Part shown: positions 12,218 to 25,519 of the stretch, piece after piece | Layout of the letters: every line of letters starts with the position of its first letter | Numbering within the stretch: position 1 is the stretch's first letter | Assembly: GCA_020226215.1 (NCBI GenBank) | Contig: CM035236.1 | Coordinates: 8,933,001 to 8,997,000, forward strand | Source: Sindora glabra | Taxonomy: Eukaryota > Streptophyta > Magnoliopsida > Fabales > Fabaceae | DNA: 64,000 bases | Reading direction: 5' to 3' | Position numbers and translations under genes: made by a program | Notes under the pieces: generated by a model | Seen by the model: only the letters and a program-made list of their open reading frames with translations | Databases searched by the model: none | Told to the model about the DNA's origin: nothing

Positions 12218-14612
12218 TGTAATATCTCAAATTCAAATTTTACAAATTTCAACAATTGTGGGTAAATATTTATTTACTTAGTTAACAGTTAGTTTTAAAT
12301 TATTTTCCATAATAAGGTTTTGGAGTATTGAAATGATACTTATGAGAATATTTAAAGTTTACTTATTTATTTATATATATATGACTATTAGTTTAAAATG
12401 GTTTTTTATAAGGAAGGATACAAAATAATTTATTTATATTTAATGAATTATTTTTAAGAGTTTTTGAAAGTTTAGAATGTATTTATTTTTAAATAGCTAT
12501 TGTTGACTTAAGGCTTATTTAAATATTTTCCTAAATATTTATGAAGTAATTTGTTTGTATTTGGAAGATCATTTTTGTGAACAATGAAAGTTGAAAATAA
12601 TTTAAGTTAACATGGGTACAAAGAATTATGAAATAAATTGTTTATATCTGATAAATTACTTTTAAGAAGTGTGAAAATTTGAAATAATTATTTTAAAACT
12701 TTTTATTTATTAGGCTATTTCAAATATATATTTACATGCATGTATGATAGAAAGAATGAAAATAATTACGTTAGAAGTTTAAATAAATTAGTCTTTATGA
12801 AGATGGACTTTAGTCAAACAAAAAGATGGTTGAGATTTGATCAAAGTATAGGCTTACAATAAGGTGAAAGACATTGAATAAAAACTTTTAGTTATTTTTT
12901 TTATATATATTTCTTTCTTTTTTCAAAAAGTATCTTCCCCCCTTTATTTTAATTTCAGCTAGTGTGTTTCTCTCTTTTCACTTATTTTCCGCCACCTCCA
13001 CCTCTTTCCTTTTTCCCTTTTCTTCTCTGTTTGGTTATCGTCGTCGGGTTTAACATTTTCCGGTCATCACTGTCACTACTAATATCTTACATGTCTTCTT
13101 TACTTAAAGCTTTAGCTTAATTGTTGTTTACGGGCACGGGAAGGTTATGTCCAGTGATAGAAATAACAGCAAAAATATTGCTTCTTTTGAGCTTGTCCAT
13201 CGTGAGCTCCTTTGTTCCGGCGGCATTACTTGGTAAGCGTCTTTCATGACTTATGGTGGATAATAGCTATTGAATAGAGGCACGGCCAAAGATGGATAGA
13301 GCTATATGACTCTTTTTCATTCACCAACATTCTGGTGAGTTTGTGATGCCAGTAAGCTATCAGAAGCCCTTTTTGGAGGCAATGAGTGTTTTTATATCAC
13401 AAAGTTCTAATTTTTATGCTATTTTACTGATTAATCCAAGAAATTCCTTTTAATACATATCTACAGCATATGATGAAGATTTTTATATTATAAGATACTA
13501 ATATAAGATAACTAAGATTTATATGGACCATTAAGATCTAAATACATCATTAATTTTACTAATGTTAAGTATTTGAAGTTAAACTAGAGAAACCCATTTT
13601 CTATGTGTTTGGAATATACAATAACGACTTAGAAAATTAGAGTTTTACAATCTAAATTGTCAAAATAATAAGATTGGAGTAAAAATGAAATATTATATCT
13701 TAATGTTTATACTGATTTAAAATCTGATTCAAGAATACCTATTTATATACTTTTGTGATGTATGATGATACATATAAGAAAATGCATTTTTTATGCTATA
13801 AGTTACTATAATACTATAAATTGAATGTTTATGGAATGTCATATCTTACATGATTCCAATAAGAAAACCCATTTATAACTATTATAGGTTCTTACTAATG
13901 ATTCTAGAAAATAGCATTTTTATATTATAAAAAAATAGAATAGAATATCATAGTTAAAGTTTTCTTAGAATATTATATCTTAAGAACATGTAAACCTTAA
14001 ACTTGATTTGGAAAGTCCTTACCTTATATTATTTGGATATTTGATATAACAATGGTGAAATAATGATTTTAGGCTTAAGAGTTTTAGATGATTATATCTA
14101 AAATATATCTATATTGTGAAAATCTACCATTTTTATATATGGACTTCAATTTTGGATATTTTTAATGGGTGTGATTGTCACGACCTTAATCGAATCATGA
14201 TCAGTGTGGAATCCCTTTCCAGTTTCCACCAATCTATTCTTACTTAATTATCTTTATTCAGAATAACAAATGGCGTGCATTTATAAAGATTCTAGCATTT
14301 CAGAAAGAAAATATTCAATGAGATTTCTACAAAAGATAAAGAAGTTAGGCATATTTATAACTCTCCCAAAATAAGGGTAAGCAAACCTAACTAACTTAAG
14401 AGGAAATTAGTTTAACATTCCCTTTATCTAATTCTATGACAAATAAGAAGCTTAAAATATTCTATATATATAAAATTGTGCTACCAAAATATGATTAATA
14501 AGTTCCCATAAACTTAGCTCTAAGGAAGAGAAAGTGGAAGCTGAACCCAAGAATCTATAAAATAAAATATGGAAGAGTGAGTTTGGGGCTTGGTGAGTGA
14601 ATAATTTATAAG

Positions 14613-15236
14613 AACAATAATAATTTATAATAATTTTCCCATTAGACTATTCTCCTTTAACCAATCATATCATATTTAAACATATTAGAAATCAAGAGTC
14701 AATGTCAATGAAATTAACATATGATCATTTCATTTTTTAATGCTTTATATGTGAACACTCAAATATAACTATAATTAAGTCACATCTCATTTAGAACAAT
14801 AAGTAATGAATAAAATACAATCACCTACCTTTTATTTCTCAGGCCAGTCTTATACCCCTACAAGTTTTTTATCTTTATCCTTCTAAGGTCTGCCTTATAC
14901 CCCCCATAAGCATGTCATCAGGAAATTTACAATAATTTACAATAACTTACCCATTGAACTGTCATTCTTTAACTAATCATATTACATTTAAATATATTAG
15001 AAATTGAGAGCTAATGTCAATGAAATTAGCACATGATTATCTTATTTCTCAATATTTCATATATGAATACTCAAGGATAAATATAATCAAGTCACATCTC
15101 ATTTGGAACAATGAGCAATGAATAGAATACAATCATCTATCTTTTGTCTCATGGGTCGGTCTTATATCTTCCACAAGCTTTTCATTCTTATCCTTCCAGA
15201 GTTTGCCTTATATCCTCTATAAGAATATCATCAGAA
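14613..15236. repeat. Tandem duplication, ~312-bp unit, inside LTR B
   Basis: Two copies start near 14613 and 14922. Matching landmarks include CCCATTAGACTATTCTCCTTT (14638) and CCCATTGAACTGTCATTCTTT (14950), and AAGTCACATCTCATTT in both. The copies have diverged by perhaps 15-20%, so the duplication is old. Confidence 0.85.
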
Positions 15237-15699
15237 ATTTTCCATCTAGTACTTATAACATCATCCCATCACATTTCCCATTTCTACTGCCATTTGTGGC
15301 ATATTCACAATTTCAATTTGAATATTAGAGCTCAAGCTCTATTCAACACAACCACAAATTAATTTCAATATCCATCACAATACTTATTAACATTATTATG
15401 TTATCTGGAGTAGATGCAAGCATTCACACATATCATAGTACTTAATTCACAAAGCATTTCTCAATATATATATCTCATTTTATAAGTAATACAATAAGTT
15501 CATTACTTCATATATAATATTATTTAACTTTTATTTTCTCATGTTATGATTATTTAACTCATGTAATTATCTTACGCTTATCATGAACCACACTATCTTC
15601 AGTGTTTAATGATTAAATACTCATGTTGGGCAATTAAAAGTTATGAAAACATAAAATATACGGGGTATATATTACTATATGATCATCTTAATAATAACC

Positions 15700-16270
15700 T
15701 TTGAGTGGTCTTCTATGAATAACTCAAAAATTATAAATATAATATTCATAAAACTTATTTCATATGAAAATAGACTTAATAAGGTTTTCATAGATTAATT
15801 ATTTGCCCAAATTAGTTAATTTTTGAAAAAGTTATGCTTTTTCTGAAAACATATGCAAAAAGTTCATTTTTTTGAAATCTTGAATTTTTAAACTTTGTCT
15901 ATTATTTTAATGATATATCAAAATATGTATAACATTTTAATTTGAAACTAATTTCATTTGAAAGTAAACTCAATTGCCTTTAAAACAATAAGTAGTTTGT
16001 TTAAAACAAATATAAGATGGATGAGTTATGCCTATTCAAAGTTGGTATAAAATTTTACAATTGATGAATCGATTCACCTATTCAATTTTTGCTTTTAAAC
16101 CTTTAAAATCGATTAGCTACTCAAATTCTAAGGCCCAATTTTGCTTCTGAATCCCTGGAATCGATTCATAAATTAATTTATCACTCTTTTGAACCCTTAG
16201 AATCGATTGGTTACTTAATTCTGAAACCTAGTTTCACCTTTAGACCCTTGAAATCAATTCATGAATAATT
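15700..16270. repeat. Repeat module shared with LTR C, with AATCGATT motifs
   Basis: Two ~194-bp units (anchors near 15801 and 15995) contain TCATATGAAAATAGACTTAAT and CATTTGAAAGTAAACTCAATTG, closely matching the 4290-4890 array of LTR C. At least four AATCGATT motifs follow (16063-16215). The module sits on the plus strand in both LTRs although their inferred transcription directions differ. Confidence 0.8.
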
Positions 16271-18813
16271 CACACATGAAAATTTTAGTTTTTTACAAAA
16301 AATTCACTATTTATCCAACTTTGAATGCCTCATAAACACATATATTACACACTAAACCTCAATATAATCATCAATACTCTTATCTAACCTATCATATCGT
16401 CTCTCTTTATTATTTATTACTTTCATAACATGAAAATAAATTAAATTCAAGGAAAATCACAAAACAACTCATATTTCATCTATATCATCATATAACATCA
16501 AAATTCATAGATTTAGCTAAATTATTCACTCACTTTATATGGAAGAGGATGTTAGAATACTAGTTTGAAGATTTTTTAGCCCTAACCACATCAAAATCCA
16601 TGGTTTCTACATTAGGGTTTAAAATACTCAACAAAATTAAATAAACTTCAAATCCTTCATTAACTAAGAAAAGATAGGAGGGATGCTTGATTAAATAATG
16701 AGAAAAATTATTAGAAAGAGATAGAAGAATTGGAGGGATGAAGTGAAATGAAAGAAAAATAGGGTTTAGGAGTTGAAATGGGAGAAAATAAAACCCCAAA
16801 GGCATTTTTGGAAAGTTACTCCTAAACTTCTTTGATATTCATATACTTACCTATATTGGTGTATAACTTTATACTTTAGAATTCTAATAAACTTTCCTTA
16901 TTAAAATTTCACTTGAATCAGATTCTTACATTCTTACTTTTATTAATTTTATTTTATTTCATATTTCATAAATAATATTCTTAATCCACCTGAATTTACT
17001 GATTGTTTTAACCATTCTTCCTTATATCATAATTTTTTATTTATTAATAATTAAGGAGGGTGTAATAGTAATTTTCCTTATTCTTTAAAAAGAGTTAAAA
17101 TATAAAGAAATGATAGTCTAGAAAGATAAAGTAATAAAAGATAATCATTTTTAGACTTTCAAGTTCTATTATGTAAATTTCTATGGCTTAGATGTGAAAG
17201 TTCCTAAGTAACAATATATGAAATTATGAATATAAGAAGTAAGTGGTATGAAATGCTATTCTATTATGATTCTAATTTGGATTTATAATATGTGGAAAGA
17301 AAACAAGTAATGTGCATACATTTATAATTCATTATTGTATAATGATAAATACGGAGAAGAAAAGGTAAAAATGAAGGAATTAGAAATCTTCAAAGCTCTA
17401 GGACGATTTTAAGTGAGTATATATTTTACCACAGTTTAGTTTATTAATAAAAGATAGTTTAATTATTATGAATTATATTCCTTTTTATTGATAGCATAGA
17501 TTTTATACTTATATACATATATTCACATGTAAACTTAGTTTTATGATATAAATGTAATTAACTATCAAGTGATAGTAAAGTTATCAGAGTGCATAGTGAA
17601 AGCATAATGGTGAAGTTTCTAACTATCTATGGCATTATTATAAATACAAATCTATTGTTGTGTGTTTGATATTGCCCCATGATAAATTAGTCACCTTGTA
17701 TCAAAGCTTTCTTAAATAGTTATGATATGAGAGTTAAACTCTCAAATGTATATTATCTGTGAATTATGCCATGAGTGGCATTGAAAGATATGAAATGTGA
17801 TAGACCAATTACTTGCAAATTCTAAGCTATAATGTGAAAGCCGGACGGTAGATTCTTGATAAATAGTTGTGAAATAAGAGTTAGTTAGGAAAATTCTTAG
17901 CAAACTATATGAGAATAATATAAGAATAATCAGGAAATTAAAAAATGGATATATGCAAAATTATTTTAGATAATTACATGATGTGATATAATATTAGAAC
18001 TTTCCTTGTGATTGCACATCACTATTTAATATGATTACAAAGAATTGATGTGACTATAATGATTTGTCTATGTAAGTCCTAAAGGTTGTATGTGAATGTG
18101 ATGACTACCTAGAATGAGTAATCTATAATATGACAATGATATTATGTATTAGAAAATGTTTGAGGTTATTATAGCTTGTAAGGTGATATTAGTATCCAAG
18201 CTATGTGTAGGTGAATGATTAATTCGAAGTTTGATTTCATAAAACCTAAAAAATTTGAAAATAAGTTTACTATTAATTCTAATTACATACATGATTAGCT
18301 TGAAACTATCATGTTAGTATCTTGTAAGATAGTGGTAAATATATGCTCATTGGATTCTCGCAACTCATTTTGTTTAAATTTTCATGTTTTCAAGCTAAGC
18401 TAAGTTCTTTCATGCTTAGTGTATCTATAGAGAATTAAGACCGCCTTGCTAAAGAATTTTGACAATTGGATTAGGATTAAAATTATAGATAGAAATGATA
18501 TTGATTCAATGTTTGATGTATTGAATCATTTAATTATGTATAAGCTTAAATTTGTATTGTACTATATGTATATTTGATATTGTTTATCTATTAATAAATA
18601 GGTTTATATATTTTAAGTTGTGTGACTCTCAGGAAGTATCCAAAAATAGTAGAGATTCTATCTATTTTTTTGAAAAAAAGTAAAATAAAATTTTAAGTCC
18701 CCTTAGAATTTGAAAACTCTTATTAGATAAAATGAGTGAAAATTATTAAGGTTTATGAAAGTCGATAACAAAATCTATGCCAATCACGATCAGAATAAGG
18801 TTATGACATTATG

Positions 18814-21800
18814 CATCCCTTAATTGAGAAACATAATACACCATGGTATAGTGATCAACCTAAGTCAATGACATTAATAGCCTTGCTTGCTATTATTCAA
18901 CCATTAACTCATCCTACACAAGAAGACATTGATGCAGGGGATCTTAAGCTATCTTTATTATCTAAGATGAAGATAGAAGACAATAAAGTTAATATCAAGG
19001 CACAAAAATTAGCAAAAATGATCCCTTGCTATTAGATGACAAGATGCTGTCAATTAAGTTTAAGTTAGGTAGTTATAGCCAAAATGATAAGAAGAAAAAA
19101 ATGTGCATCTCATAGTGGAAAATTTATGCATGAAAGAGTCAATGTCGTGATACTAAATGCTCTAACCATATCTCATCTAACATGGCTAAAAAGCAAGACT
19201 TATCATGCCCCCACAAGTGCTATGAAAATGTTTTCCTAAAACTACTAAGGACTAAATAATGCCTTAATAGTCAAAGCCTTGATGGCTCTGGTTATTGAAG
19301 GTAAACCAAATATCATATACCTTTATAAGACTAAAGTTTTGGAGGAAAAAATTAAAGAGGTTACCTAATTTATTAGTCTATAGAAGCACTTTACTATTCA
19401 ATCGGACAATAAAAGAGGGGGTCTGACTATTATTTAAAGACAAGAAATTCAATTAGAGGTTATTGATGCTTACCAATGAATGATTTTAGTGGAAGTTATG
19501 GATCAAGATATGAAGAATTGTTGGTGTAGCTTTTTTAATACCAGGTTAATAAAAGGTTATTATGGATAAAATTATATAATTAGTATATGTATATGAAAAA
19601 ACCATGGGTCATTATGGAGGACTTTAATGCCTTATTATATTTGAATAATAAAAAAGGTAAGTGATCGAATGGGAATTCCATGGATATGGCTTTTTCCAAA
19701 TTTATTCAACATATGGGGGTTGTTGATGGAGCAAATAATAAATAATAATTTACTTTAACAAATGGGAGAGCTAGCTCAAAGCATATTCAAGAAAGGTTGG
19801 ATAGAGCAATCTACTGTATTCAATGGCTATTGTTATACCCTCATGGAGCATTGAGTACATTCATATCGCCATATTTAAATCACTTTCCTATATTATTAAA
19901 TATCTAAATAGATATAAACCTTAATTTAGGCCCATTTCATTTTATTGTTACTTGGATTCAAGACATTTCTTATTACAACTAATTAAGAAAACTTGGTAAC
20001 AAAATAATGTTTATGGTTTCGCACCTTATCGATTAACACAAAAATTAAAATAAGTTAAAATACGACTTAGCAAATAGAATAAAGAGACTTTTGATTATTG
20101 TTGCTACTAATTAAAGGAACTACAAGCAACTTTGGAATAGGCAAGACACCAGGAACTTACTATATCTAACCTTCAAAGGGTTAGAAAATTTTGCATGGAA
20201 ATGAAAGAATAATTGAAATAGCAAGAAGAGATTGGAAACAAATATCCCAAAAGTTATGAATAAAAGATAGGGATACAAATTTGCACTTCTTTTATTTATC
20301 AACAATTATTAAAAGGTGAAGGAATTACATTGCAATGATTAAAATTAATCCAAATTTTTAGATTCAAAAAAGGGAAGATATTAGAAAAGATTTCATATTC
20401 GCTTTCCAATAATTATTTCAATCTGATCATCCATACATTCGTGATGACTTCGAAAGGTTGATCAGTCTCGTAGTTATATATGCAGAAAATGAGGCTATGT
20501 GTTCTATTCCTTTAGAAGATAAAATTTGGAAGGTAGTGAAAAAGATAAATCGATTTAAAGTTTTAAGGTCAAATGGTATGTTAGGCATTTTCTTTACAAG
20601 TAGTTAGGATATTGTATCTACAGATATTGTTCAGGTAATTAAAGGCTTTTCTAGTCATGGTTATCTTTCACAGGACGTAAATAGGAATTTTATCCTATTA
20701 ATACCTGAGCATACCCCAATTGAAACAATTCAAGATTTTCGGCTTATTAGTTTATGGAATTTCATCTACACGGTAATTTTCAAAATCTTAGTGAATAAGA
20801 TGCGACTAGTGATAAATAAATTGATATCACCAATGTATCAACATTTGTCTCAAGAAGGTGGATTGTGGAGAATAGGCTATTAGCTTAAAAGATCATCTAC
20901 ATTATTTAAAAAAAAGGAAGTGTGGACTAGTGGGTATACAATTAGATATACAAAAAGCTTATAATCCATTTGAGTGGGATTTTCTTCTCAAAATATACAC
21001 CACTTTGGATTTTATGCTCAATATATTAATTAGATTTATCAATACATTTCTATAGTTTCCTTTTCCATTCTCTTTAATAGAAGTCCTTATGGCCGCTTTA
21101 CACTTTTTAAAAGTATTAAACATGGTGATCCATTATTGTCATATCTATTTATTATTGTTGTAGAAGTTCTTGCTAGGATATTGTTGCAAGTAGAAGCATA
21201 AGGTAAATTACATGGTATTCAAATTATTCAAGGTTGTGTCCTAATTTCACATTTAATATTTGTTGATGATATTATCTTATTCTTTCGTGCTAACATGAAT
21301 GATGCACATAGGTTGCAAGAATGTATTTAACTATATAAAGGCTGGTAGGGGTAAACAGTCAACTTAGCAAAATTTGGCATATTTTTTTCCCAATGTCTAT
21401 AGAAGACTGCATGCTACCTTAATGAATTTATTACAATTAAGTATAATTAAGGATGATGCTTACTATTTAGGAATAACAATGTTCTTAACAATAAAAAAGA
21501 ACTAAGATTTTCATCATTCAATTATTAAAGTTCAGTTTCGCATCTAAGGCTAGAAACAAAGAACGTTATCATAGGTAAGTTAAGTTACTTTAATTAAATA
21601 TGGGTTTTAGCAAGTAATAATTTATATTATGTCACTATTCAAGTTTTGGTTAAAATTTGTGATAAAATGGATGCTATCACACACAAATTTTAGTGGAATG
21701 TGTAGCCTAATAAATCCCATTATTTTTGTCCTCCAGCTTAGGTAGATTTATGTAAACCCAAAAAGCTTAGGGCCTTAGGATTAAAAAAAATTTGTGATAT

Positions 21801-23330
21801 TAACAAGACCTTACTTACAAAAATTGCATGGAAGTTGAAGACTAAAGTGGAAAAGTTATGGGTGAGATGTTTTATGTAAAAATATTTAAAAGAAAAATCT
21901 TTTATAGAAAAGGTGAGGAGTGGCCATGGTTCCATAATATGGAGAAGGTTAGTAGGCTATCAAGAAATCTTTAAAAAAAAGATTATGTTTTTAGTAAGAA
22001 GTAAGAAGTTACCACTCTTATCATACTTACCTTAGGTAGTTACTATCTAAAACCTCCTACCATCTTTTAACCTCAATATGTTGTTGCCTATGAGTATAAT
22101 AGTCAAAGATTTATGGTTACCAAATACCAAAGTGTGGGATAACAATATGTTTGCCTATATTTTCATTACCAAAGATGCTAAACGAATTATACAGCATTGT
22201 GTTTGAAAATGTGATTTTAATGAACTCAAATGGATATTAAATTTATTTGGTGAATTTTCCATTAAATTAGTTTATCACCCCTAAAATCATTTTTTGCCTG
22301 ATAAATGAACTGCAAACCTATGGAATATTTTGTAGAATATTATAACATATTAGAGGCTCAAGGTCTCCCTATGGTGTTTTGGCAAGGGAATTGTACCTAT
22401 TAGAATTCGTGTGCAATAATTTGCTAATCTCTAAAACATAAGTTATCCATTTTGTTTACAATTTGATGAAACTGATTTACATATTTTAATAAGATGAGAC
22501 TTTGTGTAGCTACTCTGGTTCCAAGTTTGAGGAATTCATATTTTCTAGGTCTAACTCATATTAGTGCAAGAATTTTTAGAATCTTTATTTTAGATAAACA
22601 ATAAGCTCGTCCCAATATGTTTCCCTCTGAAATATATTGATAAGGTAGCAATAGGAGCAACATTTATTGTACAGTGAATTTACGAGGGTAGAAATGACGT
22701 CATCTTTATTAATTTGTCACCATCAATGGAGTGCCTGGTTAAATTGATGGAGGATATCTTACATATAGAATTGGCTCGCATATAGGGTGGTTATATAAAG
22801 CCACTAACAATATCACTATAAATTTAGTTCCTACCTCTGACAAATTGCCTGAAGATAAATGTTAATACTACCTAGTAAGGAAGAGATATTACTATTGCTA
22901 TTAGAGCATGAGATGATATAGGAGTAGTATTGATATTTTGGTTCAAATGGATTATTCTCTCATCACCTAAGAAAACAAAAGCCTTTGCAATTTACAAGGC
23001 GTGTAATATGGCTAAAAATTTGGATCATCTAAGGATTATGATTGAATTAAATTGTAAGACGGTTGTGGGAGCAATTTTTGATTTTATTAGTTACCTTGGA
23101 AGGCTTTTGGGTCTTGTAGAGGATATTAAGGTCCATTTGGAATCTTCTACTTGTTTATTTATTGTTTAGATTTTTAGAAATGCTAATAAAGCAACACATG
23201 TGGGGACTCAATGGGTTTTTAATGTTATTAAAAGTGGGGTTGGTCAATCAATGATGTTTCTCCTAGCATAGATGAAGCCTATATCCATGATACTAACTTA
23301 GTTTCTAATTAATTATATAATACTATCTTC
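18814..23330 (+). pseudogene. LINE ORF2 remnant (endonuclease, reverse transcriptase, RNase H)
   Basis: The LINE continues after LTR A. In broken plus-strand frames I read, in order: the end of ORF1 or the spacer; an APE-type endonuclease (GLNNALIVKAL, EDFNALLYL, GRASSKHIQERLDRAIYCIQW around 19,250-19,830); reverse transcriptase (ISLWNFIY near 20,740, LDIQKAYNPFEWDFL near 20,945, and a FVDD box at about 21,260 where families have YADD/FADD); a zf-RVT region near 22,300-22,550; and an RNase H-like tail (KTKAFAIYKACNMAKNL, 22,975-23,170). Many stops and frameshifts make it inactive. No poly(A) tail is visible at the 3' end. Confidence 0.8.
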
Positions 23331-25519
23331 ATAGTAATAAAGAAAGTGAAAAATCCTTGCTTATATGACTTGAAGATGATAAGTTTACTTTCTCCTAATA
23401 TATTTGTTTGCATGTTTTTCTTTATATGTTTGCTCTAAGCTTAAAATCTCCTTTTACTACTTAATTAATTAAGTCAAGTTCTTTAAGTTTTTTTCTTAAT
23501 AGCACCATAATAAAATGTAATCTATTGCAAAATATGCTACCCTCATAATGGACAAAATGAGGTTGTTTTTTTTTAAACTAAATCATAATTTATGAGAGCT
23601 TAACATAAATATTGCTTTTATAATATTTTTATGCATTGATAATGTGTTTTTTTCTTTATTAGCTAGCTATGCCTTTATCTTTTTACATTGACTTGGATGA
23701 CAAAATGATGTAATGGAAATTTTTAGTGCTTTACCTTTATGTTCTCTAAGAGGTTTAGAAAATCTAATATATAAGTAGTGTATTTAAGTGTAAGTTGTTG
23801 CTTTACTTTTTGCTTCATCGAGTAGCTTTTAAAATGTGTTTGTTTGTGTAAGAGTGGAGGTAATTTGACCTTTATCATCAATGATAATGTCTTCACTTCT
23901 ATACATTTGTTGGTTTGCTTTCTACTTATTTTAAGATTTGAAGACTATTAAGTTTGGGGATAATCTTACTTTAGTTTTCTATAAAGTTAATATTTTCTTG
24001 AAATAATGTTACTTTTATTTGCTTCCTTTTTTGTCTAGTTTTGTGATTTTTGTTGACACAAAGAAACATTTCATGGAGAATTCTTAATCTAAATCTAATA
24101 GAATCTAAGATTGAGACTTACAAATTAAAAGTTTGGAAACTTTGTCAATATCAACATAAGTAACAATATCAATCTAAAAAAATCCATAAAGAAGACTAAT
24201 ATCGATGAATCAATCATCTAACACTAACAAGGAACTAAAAAAAGGGAAGAGACAAGCATATAAACAAGTTTGCCCTTAACATCCAAAATTAGGATTTTTT
24301 TTTCCTAGTCTTCCTTAGTCAATAATAATTTTTAACACAAATCTTTCATTTAATTTAAAAATGTCATTGTGGATTAAAATTAAAAGGTTCAAGACAAACA
24401 TTCAATTTATCAATAAAATTTTTAAAATTATAATATTTAATTTTAAATTTATTGAAAATTTTGATAACAATGATAAAGGAATGCATCATATTATTTACAC
24501 ACTTAATTAAAAATTTTAGAAAAATTAAAGTAAAACACTAAATAATAGGAAGATATAAAATTACAAATTTATTAATAAATAATGTCAGTTTTATCCTTTT
24601 TTTTCCCAAAGAACAAGTAGAGCTGCCTATTCCCAATTCAAATTGATAATTAATTTTACCCAAAAAAAGCAAAGAAATGTAAGTATAAAAACATTAAAGA
24701 TCAAAGGAAAAAAAATCTCAACTCTGAAAAAAACTAGCAAACGCTGGAGTAAAAAATGAAAAAAAAATATTTAAAGAAAACAAAGGCAACTTCAATTAAA
24801 GTTTTGATGAGAAAAAAAAGCAACTCTCGTTGATTCAATTGATTCGTATTTTTTTAGGTTTAAATATAATTTTTGTCTTTAAATTATAAATTATATAATT
24901 TTAATCGTCTTAATTTAAAATAATTTATTTTGATCCCCAAATATTAAGTTGATGTAATTTTTTATTTTATTTTGAATCAATTTTTTAATCTTATAATATT
25001 ATTTTTACTTAATATTTCCTCTATATTAATCTAAAATTACTTTTATGTAATTACAAAAGAAAATTTTTGTCTAGATTTTTTTCAACATAGTTAATTGAAT
25101 ATTACTTATGAAAATTTGAATTATTTTGAGAATCAATTATCTATAAAATTTTAAAAAATATGATTTTTTTAAAATACAATATTATGCTTAAAAATAAAAG
25201 AATGAGTTGACATAGATCGATAGAAATTGACATAAATCGACAAAGATCAAACATGAGATTAAAATTTTTGTTAATTTAATATTTGGAAAAGTTAAAATAG
25301 AATATTTTAAATTAAAAAAATAAAATTACGTTTATTTTTTATTTTTTTGTAGCCTCGCCACTGCAAATTTTATATCATGAGCACCACGTTACATAATCCA
25401 CCCCCTTCTTGAAAATTTCAAAATAGTGCATGGGCACGTGCCTACCCCCATTCACTACATGCATCGAGCCCCTCACCTAAGTACAATGTACTACATAGGT
25501 AGAGCAAAATTGTAACATT
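23331..25519. other. Intergenic DNA between the LINE and the first PLC-X gene
   Basis: AT-rich, with no convincing reading frame on either strand. The part nearest 25,519 should contain the 3' untranslated region of the PLC-X gene; I could not place a poly(A) site. Confidence 0.5.

Larger units (their letters stand above)
14176..17067 (-). mobile_element. Gypsy-type solo LTR (LTR B), nested in LTR A
   Basis: On the plus strand the block starts TGTCACGACCTTAATCG and ends GGAGGGTGTAATA, a decayed copy of a GGTGTTACA-type end. It is flanked by near-identical 5-mers, GTGAT (14171-14175) and GTAAT (17068-17072). Its outer 35 bp match the inverted end of LTR A (TAAGGTCGTGACA against TAAGGTTATGACA), so A and B belong to related families lying in opposite directions. 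The leader-like pyrimidine stretch (16560-16800, minus strand) supports minus orientation. No internal domain is present, and the frame at 16560-16805 is not a gene. Confidence 0.72.
12218..18808 (+). mobile_element. Gypsy-type solo LTR (LTR A), interrupted by LTR B
   Basis: This insertion splits the LINE and is flanked by a perfect 5-bp target duplication, TTATG (12213-12217 and 18809-18813). It begins TGTAATATCTCAAATTC and ends ATCAGAATAAGGTTATGACA, the TGTAATAY...GGTCGTGACA pattern of many plant Ty3/gypsy LTRs. Removing LTR B leaves about 3.7 kb with no gag, pol, primer-binding site or second LTR, so a solo LTR is the simplest reading. A pyrimidine-rich, leader-like stretch lies at about 12,900-13,060. 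It might instead be a decayed non-autonomous element. Confidence 0.72.

Noticed and set aside
16560..16805. Minus-strand 81-codon frame
   Set aside because: It lies inside LTR B in the leader-like pyrimidine stretch and has no protein features.
17577..17592. Possible tRNA-Met primer-binding site (TTATCAGAGTGC)
   Set aside because: It resembles TGGTATCAGAGC only partly, and no LTR end lies just before it.
14176..18808. One inverted-repeat element with TGTCA...TGACA ends
   Set aside because: The inverted ends belong to two related LTRs in opposite orientation; the target duplications place the true edges at 12218-18808 and 14176-17067.
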